Positions 22,691 to 35,245 of a stretch of 64,000 nt of DNA are shown here, one piece after another (position 1 is the stretch's first letter; each line of letters begins with the position of its first letter). The DNA is from Heliocidaris erythrogramma. Lineage: Eukaryota > Echinodermata > Echinoidea > Camarodonta > Echinometridae. The translations under genes were made by a program, and so were the position numbers. The notes under the pieces are model-generated. The model worked only from the letters and a program-made list of their open reading frames with translations. It did not search any database and was not told the DNA's origin. The stretch is from positions 24,719,501 through 24,783,500 of the forward strand of contig CM046870.1 of assembly GCA_025617745.1 (NCBI GenBank), written 5' to 3'.

Positions 22691-23520
22691 TGTGTTTGAC
22701 TTCAGGCATTTTCAGAACGGAAAATAAACTTTGAAATCCTTAAATTAGCAACATTTCGAGAGGTTAAAGTTCCTGCCCATGTTTGGTGATTACAGTTACA
22801 TGATTTTGTTATTAGAACAATGAGCAGAACATGTAACAATAAAAGAAAAAATACTATTGTTGCCAATTTGAAGAACGAAAGCTGATCAATTTATCCCTTG
22901 AATAATTCCTGTCCGGTAAGGGTTAAGAAAGAAGAGTACGTGTATACATTATCTCTGTACAATACACTGCAATCCGATGATTTTAAATTGTGTCTCATCC
23001 TTCGAAAGTATCTTTAAAAAAAAAATTCATGAATAATAAATAGGAAGGAAGCCACCTAGATTGGGTTCGATCATTTATAGTTATTACGAAATATCTTATC
23101 AAATAACAGCAATATATAGATACAATACTTCTTTTAAAACGGCAATATTTGGATATGACACACACACATTAGAAACGAGTGTACCGCTATGCGTTAAGTT
23201 CTAGCTGCATATAATGTGAAGAAGAATTTTTTAATGATAATAATTATAGACTTGAATTATAAATGTCCTTCATAAAGAGAAATTCTAGTCAGAAAATGTT
23301 ATCGTAATAGTCCTTCAGATGTAAATTCATAATTATTAAGAAAGAGTGTTGAGCAAAAGCCTATACTGGTTGATTTTGCACGGCATTCCCGTGCACTTTT
23401 TAACAAAACGGGGAAGAATCATCGATCTCCACCTTACGTGGATATCGCATCGTACGCACGGCAATATGCGAGCAGTTGATGCGGCCGCACAACCAAACTC
23501 AGGAGCCCTAGACGCCCACA
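22691..23520. other. Intergenic DNA with a repeat-family fragment
   Basis: The 22815-22926 stretch (ending GGTAAGGGTTAA) is the inverse of the left end of the element at 5322-5714. Otherwise nothing was recognised. Confidence 0.5.
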
Positions 23521-23888
23521 CACACACACACATACGCACACACACAGCTTTACTTGGCTTTACTTCCGAGGACTATTGTTCCTCTATTGTTCCTCCGTCC
23601 TCTGACAGTCGACGGAATAAGGCACAAATTCATTGCTCGACGTTCGAGGACTATTGTCCGGCTTCCGAGGACCATTGTTCTCATGATTTTTTTTTTTGTT
23701 CTCTGTCCGAAAATGTCCTCGGACATACCGCTAAACACGCCCACACCCACACGCACACACCCACAGGCAAACACCCGCAACCCACCCACACACATCAGAA
23801 CCCACGCATCTACCTGCATACACCCACGTCAAATTTCTACTTCTTCGGGGAAATTAAACAGTTGTTGAACCATGCACACATTAATTGA
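23346..23888 (+). repeat. (CA)n-rich low-complexity stretch with a long chance frame
   Basis: The 543-nt frame here encodes His/Thr runs from CA repeats at 23516-23548 and 23740-23830. I do not regard it as a gene. Between the CA tracts, the motif GAGGAC(T/C)ATTGT occurs three times (about 23569, 23646, 23668). Confidence 0.6.
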
Positions 23889-25370
23889 GTTATGATATTA
23901 TTAGATTCTTTAACAGAAAAAATAAACAGCCAGCCTAACGATATAATTTTCAAGAAGCATGAATGTTTATCTTCAATTATATTGATAAATCTTTTCATCA
24001 GAAGTGTTCTTGATGCTTTTCTTTTTTTTTCAATCTCATATCAAAAATCCGATTCATATCCTAGAGCAAATTAAATCATATGTAGAAAGTACCACCGAGA
24101 ACCTTCATTTCTGTTTTAATTTCCTGTGTCTTTGACAAGTTCCTAAGAGAAGATTCGTGAATATAAATTTCAAGCATACTGTCCTTTGTGGTAAAAAGCA
24201 AAACAATGTATATTCATTCTTCAGTGTCAAAATGTAGGATAATAGAGTGGCATATAAGATATATTGATTGGCATCTACTGATTTTGTTCGACCTGATCTA
24301 TAACTTTATTGATTTACTTTCGAATATGCATGAGCTAAGAATAATAATTATGAACATGCAAAAAAGCAAAGCAAATGTTTTAAAGAAACAAAATTTGATT
24401 CTTTTAAAGATAAATACGTAATAAAGACACTGTCTTTAATGATTTTCAATTTCAAATTACCAATTCCTAACTCTTATGCTCACTTAAGAAAGCCAATAAA
24501 AGACAAACATAATATTCTGAATTACAATTATATATTTCACCATACACGTAAAGAATATCAATAACAAAAGTTTTTTTTATGCTCACGGATTATTGTTCCA
24601 TAATGAAGCAATCTCTACTGAATTGTACAAGCAGAAAATATTTTGAACTCCATGAACATGACTTGTCCAGATATTTCTTAATAAGTTTGCAATCATAATA
24701 GTTTTAAGAATAGTTTTTACCATGTATATTGTTTCAAAGACATGACATCTTATTAGAACCATGTAGCACTAAAAGAAAAATAATATTGTTGCCAATTTGA
24801 AGAACAAAATGTGATAAAATTAGCCGTTGAATAATTGCTGTCCTGAAAGGGTTAAGCCTCTTGGAATATGAGAGAATTTAGATGCGAACGGGCGTATGAA
24901 GAAAGTGATGCTGTTCATCTGCAAATATTTTTCAAAGCTTTTTCTTTAAAAGTTTTTGTACTATCTGATAATGGGAATCCTATGTAGGACAGCATGTAAT
25001 ATTCCACCTAAGATGGACTTCTTTAAGCTGAAAATGTCCTCGTAACTGGCTTGATTTATATTTTCATGTTTCGCTTTTTACTGCATATTATTATTAATCA
25101 AACTTATTTACGATGTGATTTATACGGGAGCCTATAATCATTTACAAGCTATGCTTTAATTAGGCACCCTAAATTTTACATTTTCTCTTTCTTCTCCATA
25201 TCCCTTGAAACTTTCTCCTTATTTACAGTCCATTATACTTGATTATACTTCAGTTGTTTACCAGTATTGATTTGTAACCAATCATTATACTTGTAATACC
25301 TAATTTATGTAAAGTGCGGAACAAATAAACTTCAAACTTAGCTATTGATAGTATTGCTTTGATTTACTTA
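23889..25370. other. Intergenic DNA with dispersed repeat copies
   Basis: 24754-24855 is a third copy of the 5322 MITE end (ending GAAAGGGTTAA). Sequence from about 24965 to 25075 resembles 26725-26830 (both include GAAAATGTCCTCG(T/A)AACTG). No gene was seen. Confidence 0.5.
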
Positions 25371-25371
25371 T

Positions 25372-25500
25372 TCAAATTCAAATTCGTGTTTATTCATTTC
25401 CAACAGACAATAGAAGTCGTGACATGGTTTACATTCAATATTATATATAATACATGTATATGTAAATAAAGTGAACAAAAATAGATTTTCAATAGTAATT
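25372..25500 (-). mobile_element. Possible LINE 3' end, minus strand
   Basis: The minus strand ends GAAATGAATAAACACGAATT followed by TGAATTTGAATAAG. The short TTGAA-type terminal repeat resembles the 3' end at 44548. The body was not recognised. Confidence 0.35.
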
Positions 25501-25599
25501 AGGAAAGGTACTCTTTAAAAAGAAAATAGTGACTGGTAGGATTTCTACAGAATAGAGGTAAATAAATATTGAATGTAATATAAAATAATTTTGTACGTC

Positions 25600-27000
25600 A
25601 TGTACGTGGCGTCCTTGATGAAATGCACATTTCCGTTTCACTATCTAGAGTAATATTATCACGTGTCATTCTTTATTCTGTCAAGGCAGCGCCATAACTA
25701 TAATCTATATAATTTCAATACTGAAAGCAGTTTCTTATGAAATGAACGGAAATCACTCTGAATTCACCCGTCCAAAATTTCAATTGAAAAAAACCCAACA
25801 TATTTGCTCGCTCGCTTCGCTCGAATTAGGTTTTTTACTTAATTGAATACGGCTGTTAATGATTGTGCAAATACAAGTTTTCCCATCCAATGTTATCATT
25901 TGGTCACTCAAATTCATTTTTCGGAAATTTAACGGAAATCTCAAGATCGGACGAATACCGTAATTCAAATACAATATTCGAGCATTCAGATTCAAAAACA
26001 GGAAAACAAATTCACGTATGTGCTTTCAACTTGCAAATGCCACGACATTTTTTTTCGACATCCGCGCTATGAAGTTAAAGCCTATACTGGGTTAGCTTGA
26101 ATGCACTAATCTGAACAAACGTGCACGAATTTGCCAAGTGAATGCTCCTCTGTGAATTTGGTTGACTGGTTGTTGAATTTGAATGCTCGGATTCTTGATT
26201 TGAATTACGAAATTCGTCCGACGGCGACATTGGCGTTCATCTGAATGCACGAAATGTGAATATGAGGGACCAAATGATGAAATTGGCCGGGAAAACATAT
26301 AATTATCAGCCGTAATCAAAATAACAAGATTTTAAAATTAAGCAAGAGATGGGGGAGAAAGAAAATCCGTCGCCCTGCTTCCTCCCCCAGCTCTATGCAG
26401 ATTAGGGCCAAGAAACTTTTGTCGCTGAAATACCTGGATCACCATTCAGTTATGATCTTATAAACATTCTTCTTCACGTTAATTGCAGCTACGACTTGTA
26501 GCACATAGTAAACTAGTTTCTTGTGGGCGTCTTATATTCACAATATGTCATTTGTATTGAATGTTTTTATGAAAGCATTGTATCATTTTGTCATCATTTG
26601 ACAAGATATTTCGAAAAAGTAATAAATAATTCCATCAAATCAGGGTTCATTCCTTGCTTCATTTCCTGAAGGTGACATTGAAAATGTTAAAAGAAACTCT
26701 TCAAAGAAAATAATAATAATGAGAATCCTTTGTTGGATAGGATATAAAATTTCATTGAAGGACCTGTTTTCCCAGAAAATGTCCTCGAAACTGATTAGAT
26801 TTTTATTCGACGTTTTATCTATAATAGTGATGGTGAAGGTTTATAGGGTTTATACAAAAAAGAGGTCATAATGTATATTAAATAATATAGAATATATTTA
26901 TGTACGTGGCGTCCTTGATGAAATGCGCATTTTCGTTTCGCGTTCTAGGGTATATATAATAATGCATTTATTCTGTCAAGGTAACAACTATACTGTGATA
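25600..27000 (+). repeat. Dispersed direct duplication
   Basis: 25598-25690 (TGTACGTGGCGTCCTTGATG..., ending ATTCTGTCAAGGCAGC) recurs at 26899-26985. Together with the match further left (24965/26725), this suggests a diverged segmental duplication of several hundred bp, interrupted in one copy by the foldback at 25780-26330. Confidence 0.65.
25780..26330. mobile_element. Foldback element, arms about 200 bp
   Basis: The left arm contains AGATCGGACGAATACCGTAA, TTCAAATAC...ATTCGAGCATTCAGATTC. The right arm contains the inverse GAATGCTCGGATTCTTGATT and GAATTACGAAATTCGTCCGA. Opposing coding frames on both strands mirror each other for this reason and are not genes. Confidence 0.75.
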
Positions 27001-27004
27001 TCTA

Positions 27005-27320
27005 TATGATTTTACATCTTCCTCTCTCTCTCTCTCTTTCTCTCTCCCCATTCTTATTTTCTCACTTACTTCTTCGCCATTAAAAGATGATCAGATAGCT
27101 GCACAGGCGACATATTCTCAAAGCATTGTTTTCTTAAAATATAGGTTTAGGGCTTAAATGAATTGCGATATGGGTGTTTAGGTTAGATTGGGAGTTGGAT
27201 ATATGGTATATGTTGAAGCCAAGCAATTCAACTCATCTTTGAGCAATAATTGACCGCCAAACAATATTGTAGCCGGGGCATAAGTAGTAGACATCCATTT
27301 ACTCGCTTTCTTCGTCTATC

Positions 27321-27359
<39 letters not shown>

Positions 27360-27605
27360 TTATTTTCTCAATTGCTTATACGTCAGTTGCGGGTGATAAG
27401 TGCACCAGCGACATTTCTCCATGCATTGCTTCGTGAAAAAATAAAGGTTTAGGGCTAAATGAGTTGCGATCTGGGGTAGAGTTGATTATAGAGTTAGGTA
27501 CATGTTGAAATAAGGAATTCGACTCAATATGGAGCAATTAACTGACCGCCGAACGATAATTGTAGCCGGAGCAAATGTCGGACATTCATTTACGCGCTTT
27601 CTTCC
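27005..27605 (+). repeat. Tandem duplication, two units of about 305 bp
   Basis: Unit 1 starts at CTTCCTCTCTCTCTC (27018) and unit 2 at 27321. Both run through a CT microsatellite, TTTTCTCA, ATAGGTTTAGGGCTTAAATG / AAAGGTTTAGGGCTAAATGA, GAGCAATAATTGACCGCC / GAGCAATTAACTGACCGCC and GTAGCCGGGGCA / GTAGCCGGAGCA, and end at the next CTTTCTTC. Confidence 0.85.
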
Positions 27606-29040
27606 TCTCCCTTTTCCCCATTTTATATCTCTCTCTGCTTGTAATTTTGCGTCTGATTCTTCTAGCTCTCATATCGCCCATTATGATTTTTTTTTTTTTA
27701 AATCGTCCTTCATCTTCATCGTTTTCTCTGCATTAAGGGAGATTTTGCGTGCCGGTCATGCAACTGCTTTGTGGACAAAAACAAATTGTATTGAATCCAT
27801 TCTGAATGGTTGAATTTGAAAGTAAATTGGAATGGTCATTTGGATTCATGAAAAATGTTTGAAAATTACTCAATCTCGCTGAACATTGAATGACAAATAA
27901 TTAAAGTAATGCACTGTATAAGGCTTTATAGGCCTTCATAATTATATTGGCATGAATTGCTTGGTCCAATATCAAGTAAGAAACCATTCATCAAATGCTT
28001 CAAGCGCCTGAAACAGCTTATCGAGCCAGGGTAAATGGTAGTACTTTATAGACACCCTAAATATCTATTTAGATGGACATGCGCACTACTTATTTCAAAT
28101 AGATATCATTATCATCATTTTGAAATAATTATGATTGTATCGCAAGATCACAGTATTCTTCCCATCGATCTCTACCAGTGGATAAAGCAACGCCCTCAAA
28201 CTTTCGATGCCCCCGGCGCGACGCGTCGCCATGTTTGGGCTCGAAGAAAAACACCGCTGCAGTACTATTTCAATACAATTTTATGCATTTTTAGAATAAA
28301 ATAATTCAGCACTAGGAAGTCTTTTCCACGAATTAACTGCAAAATCAGGAAAAACAAGTGTACCCTTTCAAATTCTAGTGGCGACTTAACTATAGACTGC
28401 TGCCCATTCTCTAGCGTTGCGAACCGCGACTACAAAAGTGCGAATACATGCTTTTCGCTGAAATTACATATATTTTTCATCTAAAAAGTAAATTAAATAA
28501 AACTTAAAATATTGATTGATTGCATTCATTAAGTTAAATTTAGTTAACCAACTTACAGCTTACCAAAAACGATGATTTATTGCGTCATCTGCTCACAGTC
28601 CGTAATGGAATGTAATCGCGCAGCACTTTTTGAAAGGTCACACCCGTGCGTAAATATACACAGCGCTGTCGCGAAGCGATACCGCGATGTACAGGTTTTG
28701 GCAGTGAAAAGTTGAAATTTTATGCCCTACATGTGGACATTGCCTGATGGCTTGCTGGGGATTGAACTTCAACAAATCCATCCAAGCAATCGATTTCATG
28801 TGAGTATAACGTAAACTTGGAAGTTTAACATACATTTTAAAATAATCTTGTTTTAGTGACATTGGGGGTGTCGCAATGAAAGTCTATGTGTCCTTGTGAG
28901 ACGCCGTATTTTGCACGGCGTCTGGTCGGGCTAGAGGCGACTTAATGTGTATTATGTCCTTTATAAGTAAAAAAAAAACAAATCACGTATCTTTCGAATG
29001 GGAGTACACTGCAATCGTACACAGGTAGACGATATCCCAC
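27606..29040. other. Intergenic DNA, no gene seen
   Basis: Frames are short and no domain was recognised. The sequence at 28190-28240 and 28640-28930 is locally CpG-richer, with ACGCCGT..ACGGCGT near 28902-28922. Confidence 0.4.
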
Positions 29041-29065
29041 GCTATGTCCCACGCGGTCCGGGGCA

Positions 29066-29160
29066 TGTGTGGGTGTGTGTGTGTGTGTGTGGGTGTGTAT
29101 GCATGTGTGTTTTGTATTGGCGTGCTTATGGGTGTGTGTGGGAGGGTGGGTGTGATAGTG
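29066..29160 (+). repeat. (TG)n microsatellite
   Basis: GTGTGTGTGTGTGTG at about 29072-29096, followed by degenerate TG/GGGTG sequence. Confidence 0.9.
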
Positions 29161-29219
29161 TGTCCGTAGGTGTGCACGGTGAACCTGGATTGGTAATCAT
29201 TTTGGCGTCTGCAATGTTC

Positions 29220-29430
29220 ACAAAGTAACTCGTTGACAGAAGCTGAAGATTTGGTACCAAATGCAGAATTAATTTCTTGTAAAAGCACATTGGTTCCGCG
29301 GCAAGGAGTTGAACCGCGGACCATATATGATCCACAGTGCGGGACATATTCATTACATCACAACCACTGCAGACCACGACACTAACACACAACATGACGA
29401 CGTCATAACTAGGGCAGAGGAATCTATCCT
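29220..29430 (-). mobile_element. tRNA-derived SINE
   Basis: On the minus strand an A box-like TGGTCTGCAGTGG lies about 45 nt before a B box GCGGTTCAACTCC, within the context TAGTGTCGTGGTCTGC, followed by an unrelated body (TTACAAGAAATTAATTCTGC, then AAATCTTCAGCTTCTG). This is the organisation of a tRNA-headed SINE. The 3' end is unclear. Confidence 0.6.
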
Positions 29431-30420
29431 TGTAGTAACTGATTGACAGACCCATATTGCGGTGACAATCTAATTATTCGTCAGATGTATTCACTATGCA
29501 TGGTTTATTCTCCATTCTTCCCAAATGAGGGCTAAGAAGTGATATCTATAATCAGATAATGTCTTGGAGCGTTCGGCGTGCGAATAATGACTTTCATTTT
29601 CAGCATATTACCTTGAGGGAATGGAGATTGCAGTTAATAAGCAACGAACAAACAAACAAAAAACAGAAAAGAATCCATAATAATGAATGAATTTCATGCG
29701 ATATCAAGGGAAGAGTTTTGAATCACAACCAGAATCATTGGCGTACGAGGCTTTATTTGATATTACTAATATCCTGGCAAGCATGACCTCATATTCGGCA
29801 GTGAGGTGATCTGGTTTTTTTTATCATCTCCTATGTAGTAGTATTTTTTTTACAACAAAATTACATTTCGATCATTAAAAATGTCAAAAATGGTGCTCGC
29901 TCGCTCGAAAACTTTAGAAACAGAAAAGTCTATATTTAATTTTAAAACAGAAGTAAGGAGTCAGTCTCCTTGCTAAAATGACCTACATCTACAATCAATT
30001 AGAAAGGAATGTATTACATAGACCTATGCGAAAGCTATGGAACCGTGTTTCGTTCTTTTTTTTTCATTCGTCATCGGGACGACTAGCTTACTTTTCTCAC
30101 CTGTTTTGCTCATTACTAAAGAAAATTCTAAAAACACGTTTGTATGACAGATATAATTTATCTGTAATATTCAACATGTCTATACCATGTCTACGAGATT
30201 AACGTAAACATAATTTAATTCAGAAGATCAAATATAGATTTGGTTATTAATAACTAGCTATACCGCCTCAAATCATATCTTTGTTGGTCTGCGTGCTGTG
30301 AACTTATCCACACCAGGATATGAATGAAACTACATGACTATCGTGACTAACATCTGCGACGTTTAAACGACATTAGGTTTCCTGGAGAAATATCAACCCT
30401 CAGAAATCGTTTGCAAAATT
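29431..30420. other. Intergenic DNA, nothing recognised
   Basis: Short chance frames only. Confidence 0.4.
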
Positions 30421-30424
30421 CACT

Positions 30425-31000
30425 TTTGCGTGGAACATTTTTCATTTTTCATTTCATTTCATTTCATTTATTTCCACAATAACAGCAAATAAATTTACAA
30501 AGATTTTCAGTTTTTACAAAAATCGTTATGAGCATAGAAAAACCAACGATTAAGAATGATACTAAATCTGGCACATAAATTCGGTTTTAAAACAAAATGA
30601 AATTTACGTTGTAAGTGGTAAGTGAATAAAATTATGCTAACTCTATTGTGAAGGAAAGCTTGGAAAGCAAAGCTTGTAATTCAAGTTCCCTAACAAAAAT
30701 AGAGTATAAAGGCATAAAGGGATAAAGAAGGTGCATGGGGGCTGCATCACCTATATCTGGAACTCAGTGGACTGCACGGGCTGGTCGTGCCCCTAAATCT
30801 GACACTGTCTCCATAACGTTCCACTGGTATGTAGGCCAAAAAGGATAAGTAGTCATCAAATCCTTTAATACAACCATGGGCGAAATAAATGTCGAGAACT
30901 CTTAACCCTCTAACATGAAAATATGAGGTCGCAGTCATCTGATAATTACATAAAAACAAGTTAAAATTCCTCCTGGCTTGCACATGTTTTTCTAAATCAT
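30425..31000 (-). mobile_element. Possible LINE 3' end, minus strand
   Basis: The minus strand ends GGAAATAAATGAAATG followed by AAATGAAATG repeats, the terminal style of several LINEs. The 78-aa frame at 30747-30983 (minus; contains FLCNYQMTATSYF and GLRVLDIYFAHG) may be a LINE ORF tail, but no motif is certain. Confidence 0.4.
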
Positions 31001-32340
31001 AATTTTAAAGTAGTTTTAAAAGTTTGATATAAGCGGCGATACAGTTGTTTGTGACAGACCTACTGCGTTGCTTCCCGGTCAAATTATCGAATCTATCGTG
31101 TATTTTAGGCGGACGTGTACCAGTGGGGAAATTCCCTCTGGTCATATAAAGGCTCAGATTTGTGGAGCAATCCGTACATTAGCAATAAATGGGCATATAT
31201 ATTATTACGAAACAAATATCGAGTAGTTTTATGCCCCAGTTAATCCACACAACAAGCCAATTGGTTTCCAGGGATACAAAAAACCAAAATATTGACGTCA
31301 TAACTACTCTCGGGACGTTTATCTTTCGAGATAGTGGTTCATTTTGCCAGAGTAATCAAAACGAAAATCTTTGTGGGTTTTTGCCAAGAATACATCGACT
31401 ACAGGTATTTTCTTTTAAATAATATCCCCGTGCTTTGTGTTTAAGAATATTGGATATTATGAGTATTGAATTATGATGATAGAATCGCCATCCGCAAAAT
31501 TTATTATGACAAAATTAACATGTCCATAAGTAAAAGAGCACCGACATCCTTTAAATAAGAAAATCTTTAATTACCCCGAAAACACTTTTTCATTTACTGA
31601 AAAAGAACTAATAAAAAATAATAAAAAACTAAATAACTAAAAATAACTAATAACTACCTTGATTTTCTGTTTATTGCAAGGCAATCAATTTGCTCTTCAC
31701 AAACATGGACATACAATTATATAGATCACACGATACAATGCGTCCTCCTTTTTATCCATATACGGTACTTTTGACAATTTTGCGTTAAAATGTCAAGGCA
31801 GCGCTTCAGGAATCACTGTTATTGTTCATCTTCTCACTACGCCATCAACAGGCGTGAAGCGACCGCCAATTTGCACACCTATGCAAATGTCAGTGAAAGA
31901 TTATACGCCAATAACCTTCCGGTGTTTGTCGGTCACGGTATTTTTATTCAAAAAAGAAAATGCCACTTTCATTGAATGTTCTCAACGTATCATCGTTGTT
32001 CAGTTTCCCTTTTTGTTGAAGAAAGATTTTGATTAAAAGGTGAAGACATGAATAAGAAATGATAACCGTTAGCTGCTAGCTCTACGACGTGCTTCCGCTC
32101 TAGCTCCCCCTTTCTCTCTTTTTTTGGCTCTATTTTTTGTCTCCCTCGTCCATTCGTCTCTCTTAAGAACAGTGTCTCTGCCTCTCTTTTCTCCTCCCTT
32201 TCTCTATCTGTCTTTTTGTCCTCAATTTTGAATATTTCTCTCTCTCTGAGTCTATGTCTATACTTCTTCTATACTCTTCTCTCACCCCCTCTCGATTTTT
32301 TTTCTCTTATTTTCTCTTCCAGTGGTTCTCCCTTCTCTTT
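31001..32340. other. Intergenic DNA, nothing recognised
   Basis: Short frames only. A CT-rich stretch begins near 32100. Confidence 0.4.
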
Positions 32341-32665
32341 TAAAGGGATACTCAACCGCAGATTGTGGACGTTTGTATGCCGCAAGAGGGCACCGTGATC
32401 GTTACCTGATCATGCCGTTGCCCCACGGGGCGCAAAGTTCGGACAGACTGGTCGCCGCGCAACATGCATGCTCCGCCTGAGCTCGAGCTCTCGTGCCAGA
32501 TTCAGTCCGAAATGTAATCGTAGTAGTCCGACGGACGCGTTCGACGCACAAACTTTGCGTACGAGTGAATGGAGCTTACGCAATCCTGACTTTCCCCACG
32601 GCCGCCCGGTGGCGTATCCCTTGAACTCATTGCCAACGGAAACCCCATAGACCTATAATAAGCCT
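32340..32665. other. Local CpG-rich island without a recognised gene
   Basis: Visibly richer in GC and CpG than its surroundings (GCGCGCAACATGC, CGACGGACGCG, CGGCCGCCCGG). One 60-aa frame spans it but shows no domain. It could be an exon, a promoter or a captured segment. Confidence 0.3.
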
Positions 32666-33130
32666 AGATGGGGATGAGAGAATTCAGTAGTCAATGGGTT
32701 AAGAGCCCTGTTTCTCCATCTCTTTTCTCCTTCGTCTTTTCTCTATCTCTCCCTGTCTTATTTTTATTCAAAGTGTTCTGTCTCTGTCTGTCTGTCCTTG
32801 CCTGTTTCTTTATCATCTTCTATTTATTTATTCCCCTCCCCTTTCTCATTCTTTTATCAAAATATGCTCTCTCAGACATACCTATAAAATAAAAGGTGCC
32901 AATGAACTACCCACACTTGAAAGCACAAACTTAATGATCATGTTCCCAGTTATCATGCCTCATTTCTTCTTGTTCTCCTCACCTCTCTCTCCCTCCCCCT
33001 CTCTCTCCCTTTCCCTCTCTGTTTTCTTTCTCTTTCTTTCTCGTTTCTTTCATGAACTACTCGCTGAGCCATTTCTCCAATTTCAAGGTGTCAGTGAACT
33101 ATTTACACTCGACGTAACAACGTAATGACA
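32666..33130 (+). repeat. Pyrimidine-rich tracts, two related blocks
   Basis: Two CT-rich blocks (32705-32860 and 32955-33050) are each followed by a similar stretch: AAAGGTGCCAATGAACTACC at 32892 and CAAGGTGTCAGTGAACTATT at 33083. This suggests an old duplication. Confidence 0.55.
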
Positions 33131-34910
33131 ATGTTCGACCATCTTTAAGGACGGGTCAGACCATCACCGGTAACGATAACTATGAATGGTTATCGTTCCC
33201 AAATCACATCGCTTAAAAAAATATCTCTCAACGACATTGAAAATATTTTTTCAATATTTTTTTTAAGGGCAGATTTCAACGATGAAATATTGCTACTCCT
33301 TTGATGCGACGTAAGTGGCAGAAGAAGGGATAGAGCAGAGCTATACATACAGAGAGTCGCGACACTGGAGGTCGCTTCTGATTCGTCAGTAATTTCATGG
33401 AGCTTCGAATAGTTCCCTAGGATAGAGGAATTGATTAATAGTATCGTTGTGAAAATCGATGAGATCTGATCAGGCCCCCAGGGTCGGTCACAACCGGTAG
33501 TGCACCTCCTTGCATGTTATCTACGACGGATTTCGCCAAAAAATCCTAGCGTTTGTACGTTTTCTCCAAGCACACGCAAGACACACAAACCTCTGCGTGT
33601 AGCTAGCTACGTATTTTGATGAACACAGATGACGCGTGTAGCCATCGTACTTCTTGCACAGGCTTCTTGAGAAGGTCTCACGAAGCCCGTGGCGCCGTAC
33701 GCTGCAATACGGAGCCGCAACATGTACGGGGGTCGTACGTTCGCCTCAAGAGTTCTTGCAGGAAAGAGAGGTACATTTATGTGCAAGACACCCAAGAGGA
33801 AATGCAGAGAGGTGTAGGACCAGATGTGACCATGGCAAACGGAGGACGTACGAATATCAGGAGTTAGCCTGCAACTGACCGCAGCTGCGGACACGCACGT
33901 GCAAGACGCACGGACAGCTGTGACCACAGAATTAGATGAAAGAAGAACAATTGGAGGAACACAATCATAAGAATGACCTGTACGGCATCCACGTCCATGA
34001 CTTTCTGAAAAGCACCCTATACGACGATTTAAGTCGAGAGGTTTTTGATACCGTATTCAGGGAAACCCTCATTTTTTTTAAAGATCCTATTAACTAGAAT
34101 TTTTTAGATCTTGCATAGTATTGTACACCATATTCGAGGATTGGTTCATCTTGGCCCATTTTAGGCCAAAACAGGAAGAGTTATAGACAAATATTTCCTT
34201 TGGAATGCAAAATGATGTTTTCATTGAAAGAATAGAAAAGAACCTCTTTGAATTCATGAAAACATATCTACGGGAAAATGTTCAGATTCGATGCTTCTGA
34301 CTGGCTCCCGAATGGTACTGTCATTAAAAAAACCTTTTGGAGCATCTTTTCTCATCATTAGTGAATTTGAAATCCCTTTTTTCAGAATAGAATTTTCCTG
34401 TTTTTATACCCTATAAACGATATTCTCTGGTTACCCGTTTTATTCGTTTTTTATGGACGCGGATATACGATTATACACACAAAAAGATTCATTAAAATTT
34501 TTTTAAAAAAGATATTAAGTATTATCACTGCAATGCATCATTGTGCTGCGCGGAGGACCACTAACCCTCTTTACTAATTTTTGGATCAAATTAATCAAAC
34601 AAATCAAATTATTCCAAAGCGTGGATTTCCCTTTAAGTTCAAGATGACACCCAGTTTAAGATTGCTCTCTGGCATAGTAATTATATATGTCAGTGGGATA
34701 ATACTTCAGAGCTTAATGATGTAAATTATGAACTAAAGGCAAACTACCCACAAAATTCGCACTCCTTTATAATGATCAGGCAAGAACATCTCTAGATTAG
34801 CATTGCTTAAGCATTTGCTGTCGGCAAACCTCGAATACCTGACGGAAATTTGTGATGTTTCGACCCATATCTCTGTACGGTAAAAGTTGAGAGTTCTTTT
34901 TTGTTACATG
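33131..34910. other. Intergenic DNA with a CpG-richer patch
   Basis: 33490-33920 is unusually CpG-rich (TACGTTCGCC, GTACGGGGGTCGTACG), with three overlapping unrelated frames and no domain. A short hairpin GGTAACGATAAC/GGTTATCGTTCC lies near 33170-33200. The remainder shows nothing. Confidence 0.4.
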
Positions 34911-34911
34911 A

Positions 34912-35245
34912 AGGTTCATATTTCCGAAGGTTAATAATTCCGAAGGTTCGTAATTCTGAAAATGAATAAGGGTTCGTAATTCCGAAAATGAAAAAGAACC
35001 CGACACCATTTTTCGGAATTACGAAACCTCGGAATAACGAACCCTATATTCTTTTTCGGAATTAGGAACCCTTTTTCAATTTCGGAATTATGAACCTTCA
35101 GATAAACAAACCTTCGGAATAACGGACCTTCGTAATTATGAACCTTAATGCAACAAACGTTCGGTATTATGAGCCCTTTTTAACAAATTTTAATTATAAA
35201 CCTCCTAGTATGGGAAATTTTGTTTCAAAATTATGAACCTTCGGA
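34912..35245. repeat. Degenerate palindromic tandem repeat, TTCGTAATTCCGAA type
   Basis: The motif (G)GTTCGTAATTCCGAA and its inverse TTCGGAATTACGAACC recur about every 15-25 bp, with variants (GGTTCATATTTCCGAAGG, TTCGGAATTATGAACC), at least a dozen times. The unit is itself palindromic, so it reads on both strands. Confidence 0.75.

Noticed and set aside
23346-23888. 180-aa open frame with His/Thr runs
   Set aside because: Produced by CA microsatellites; no domain, and composition follows the repeats.
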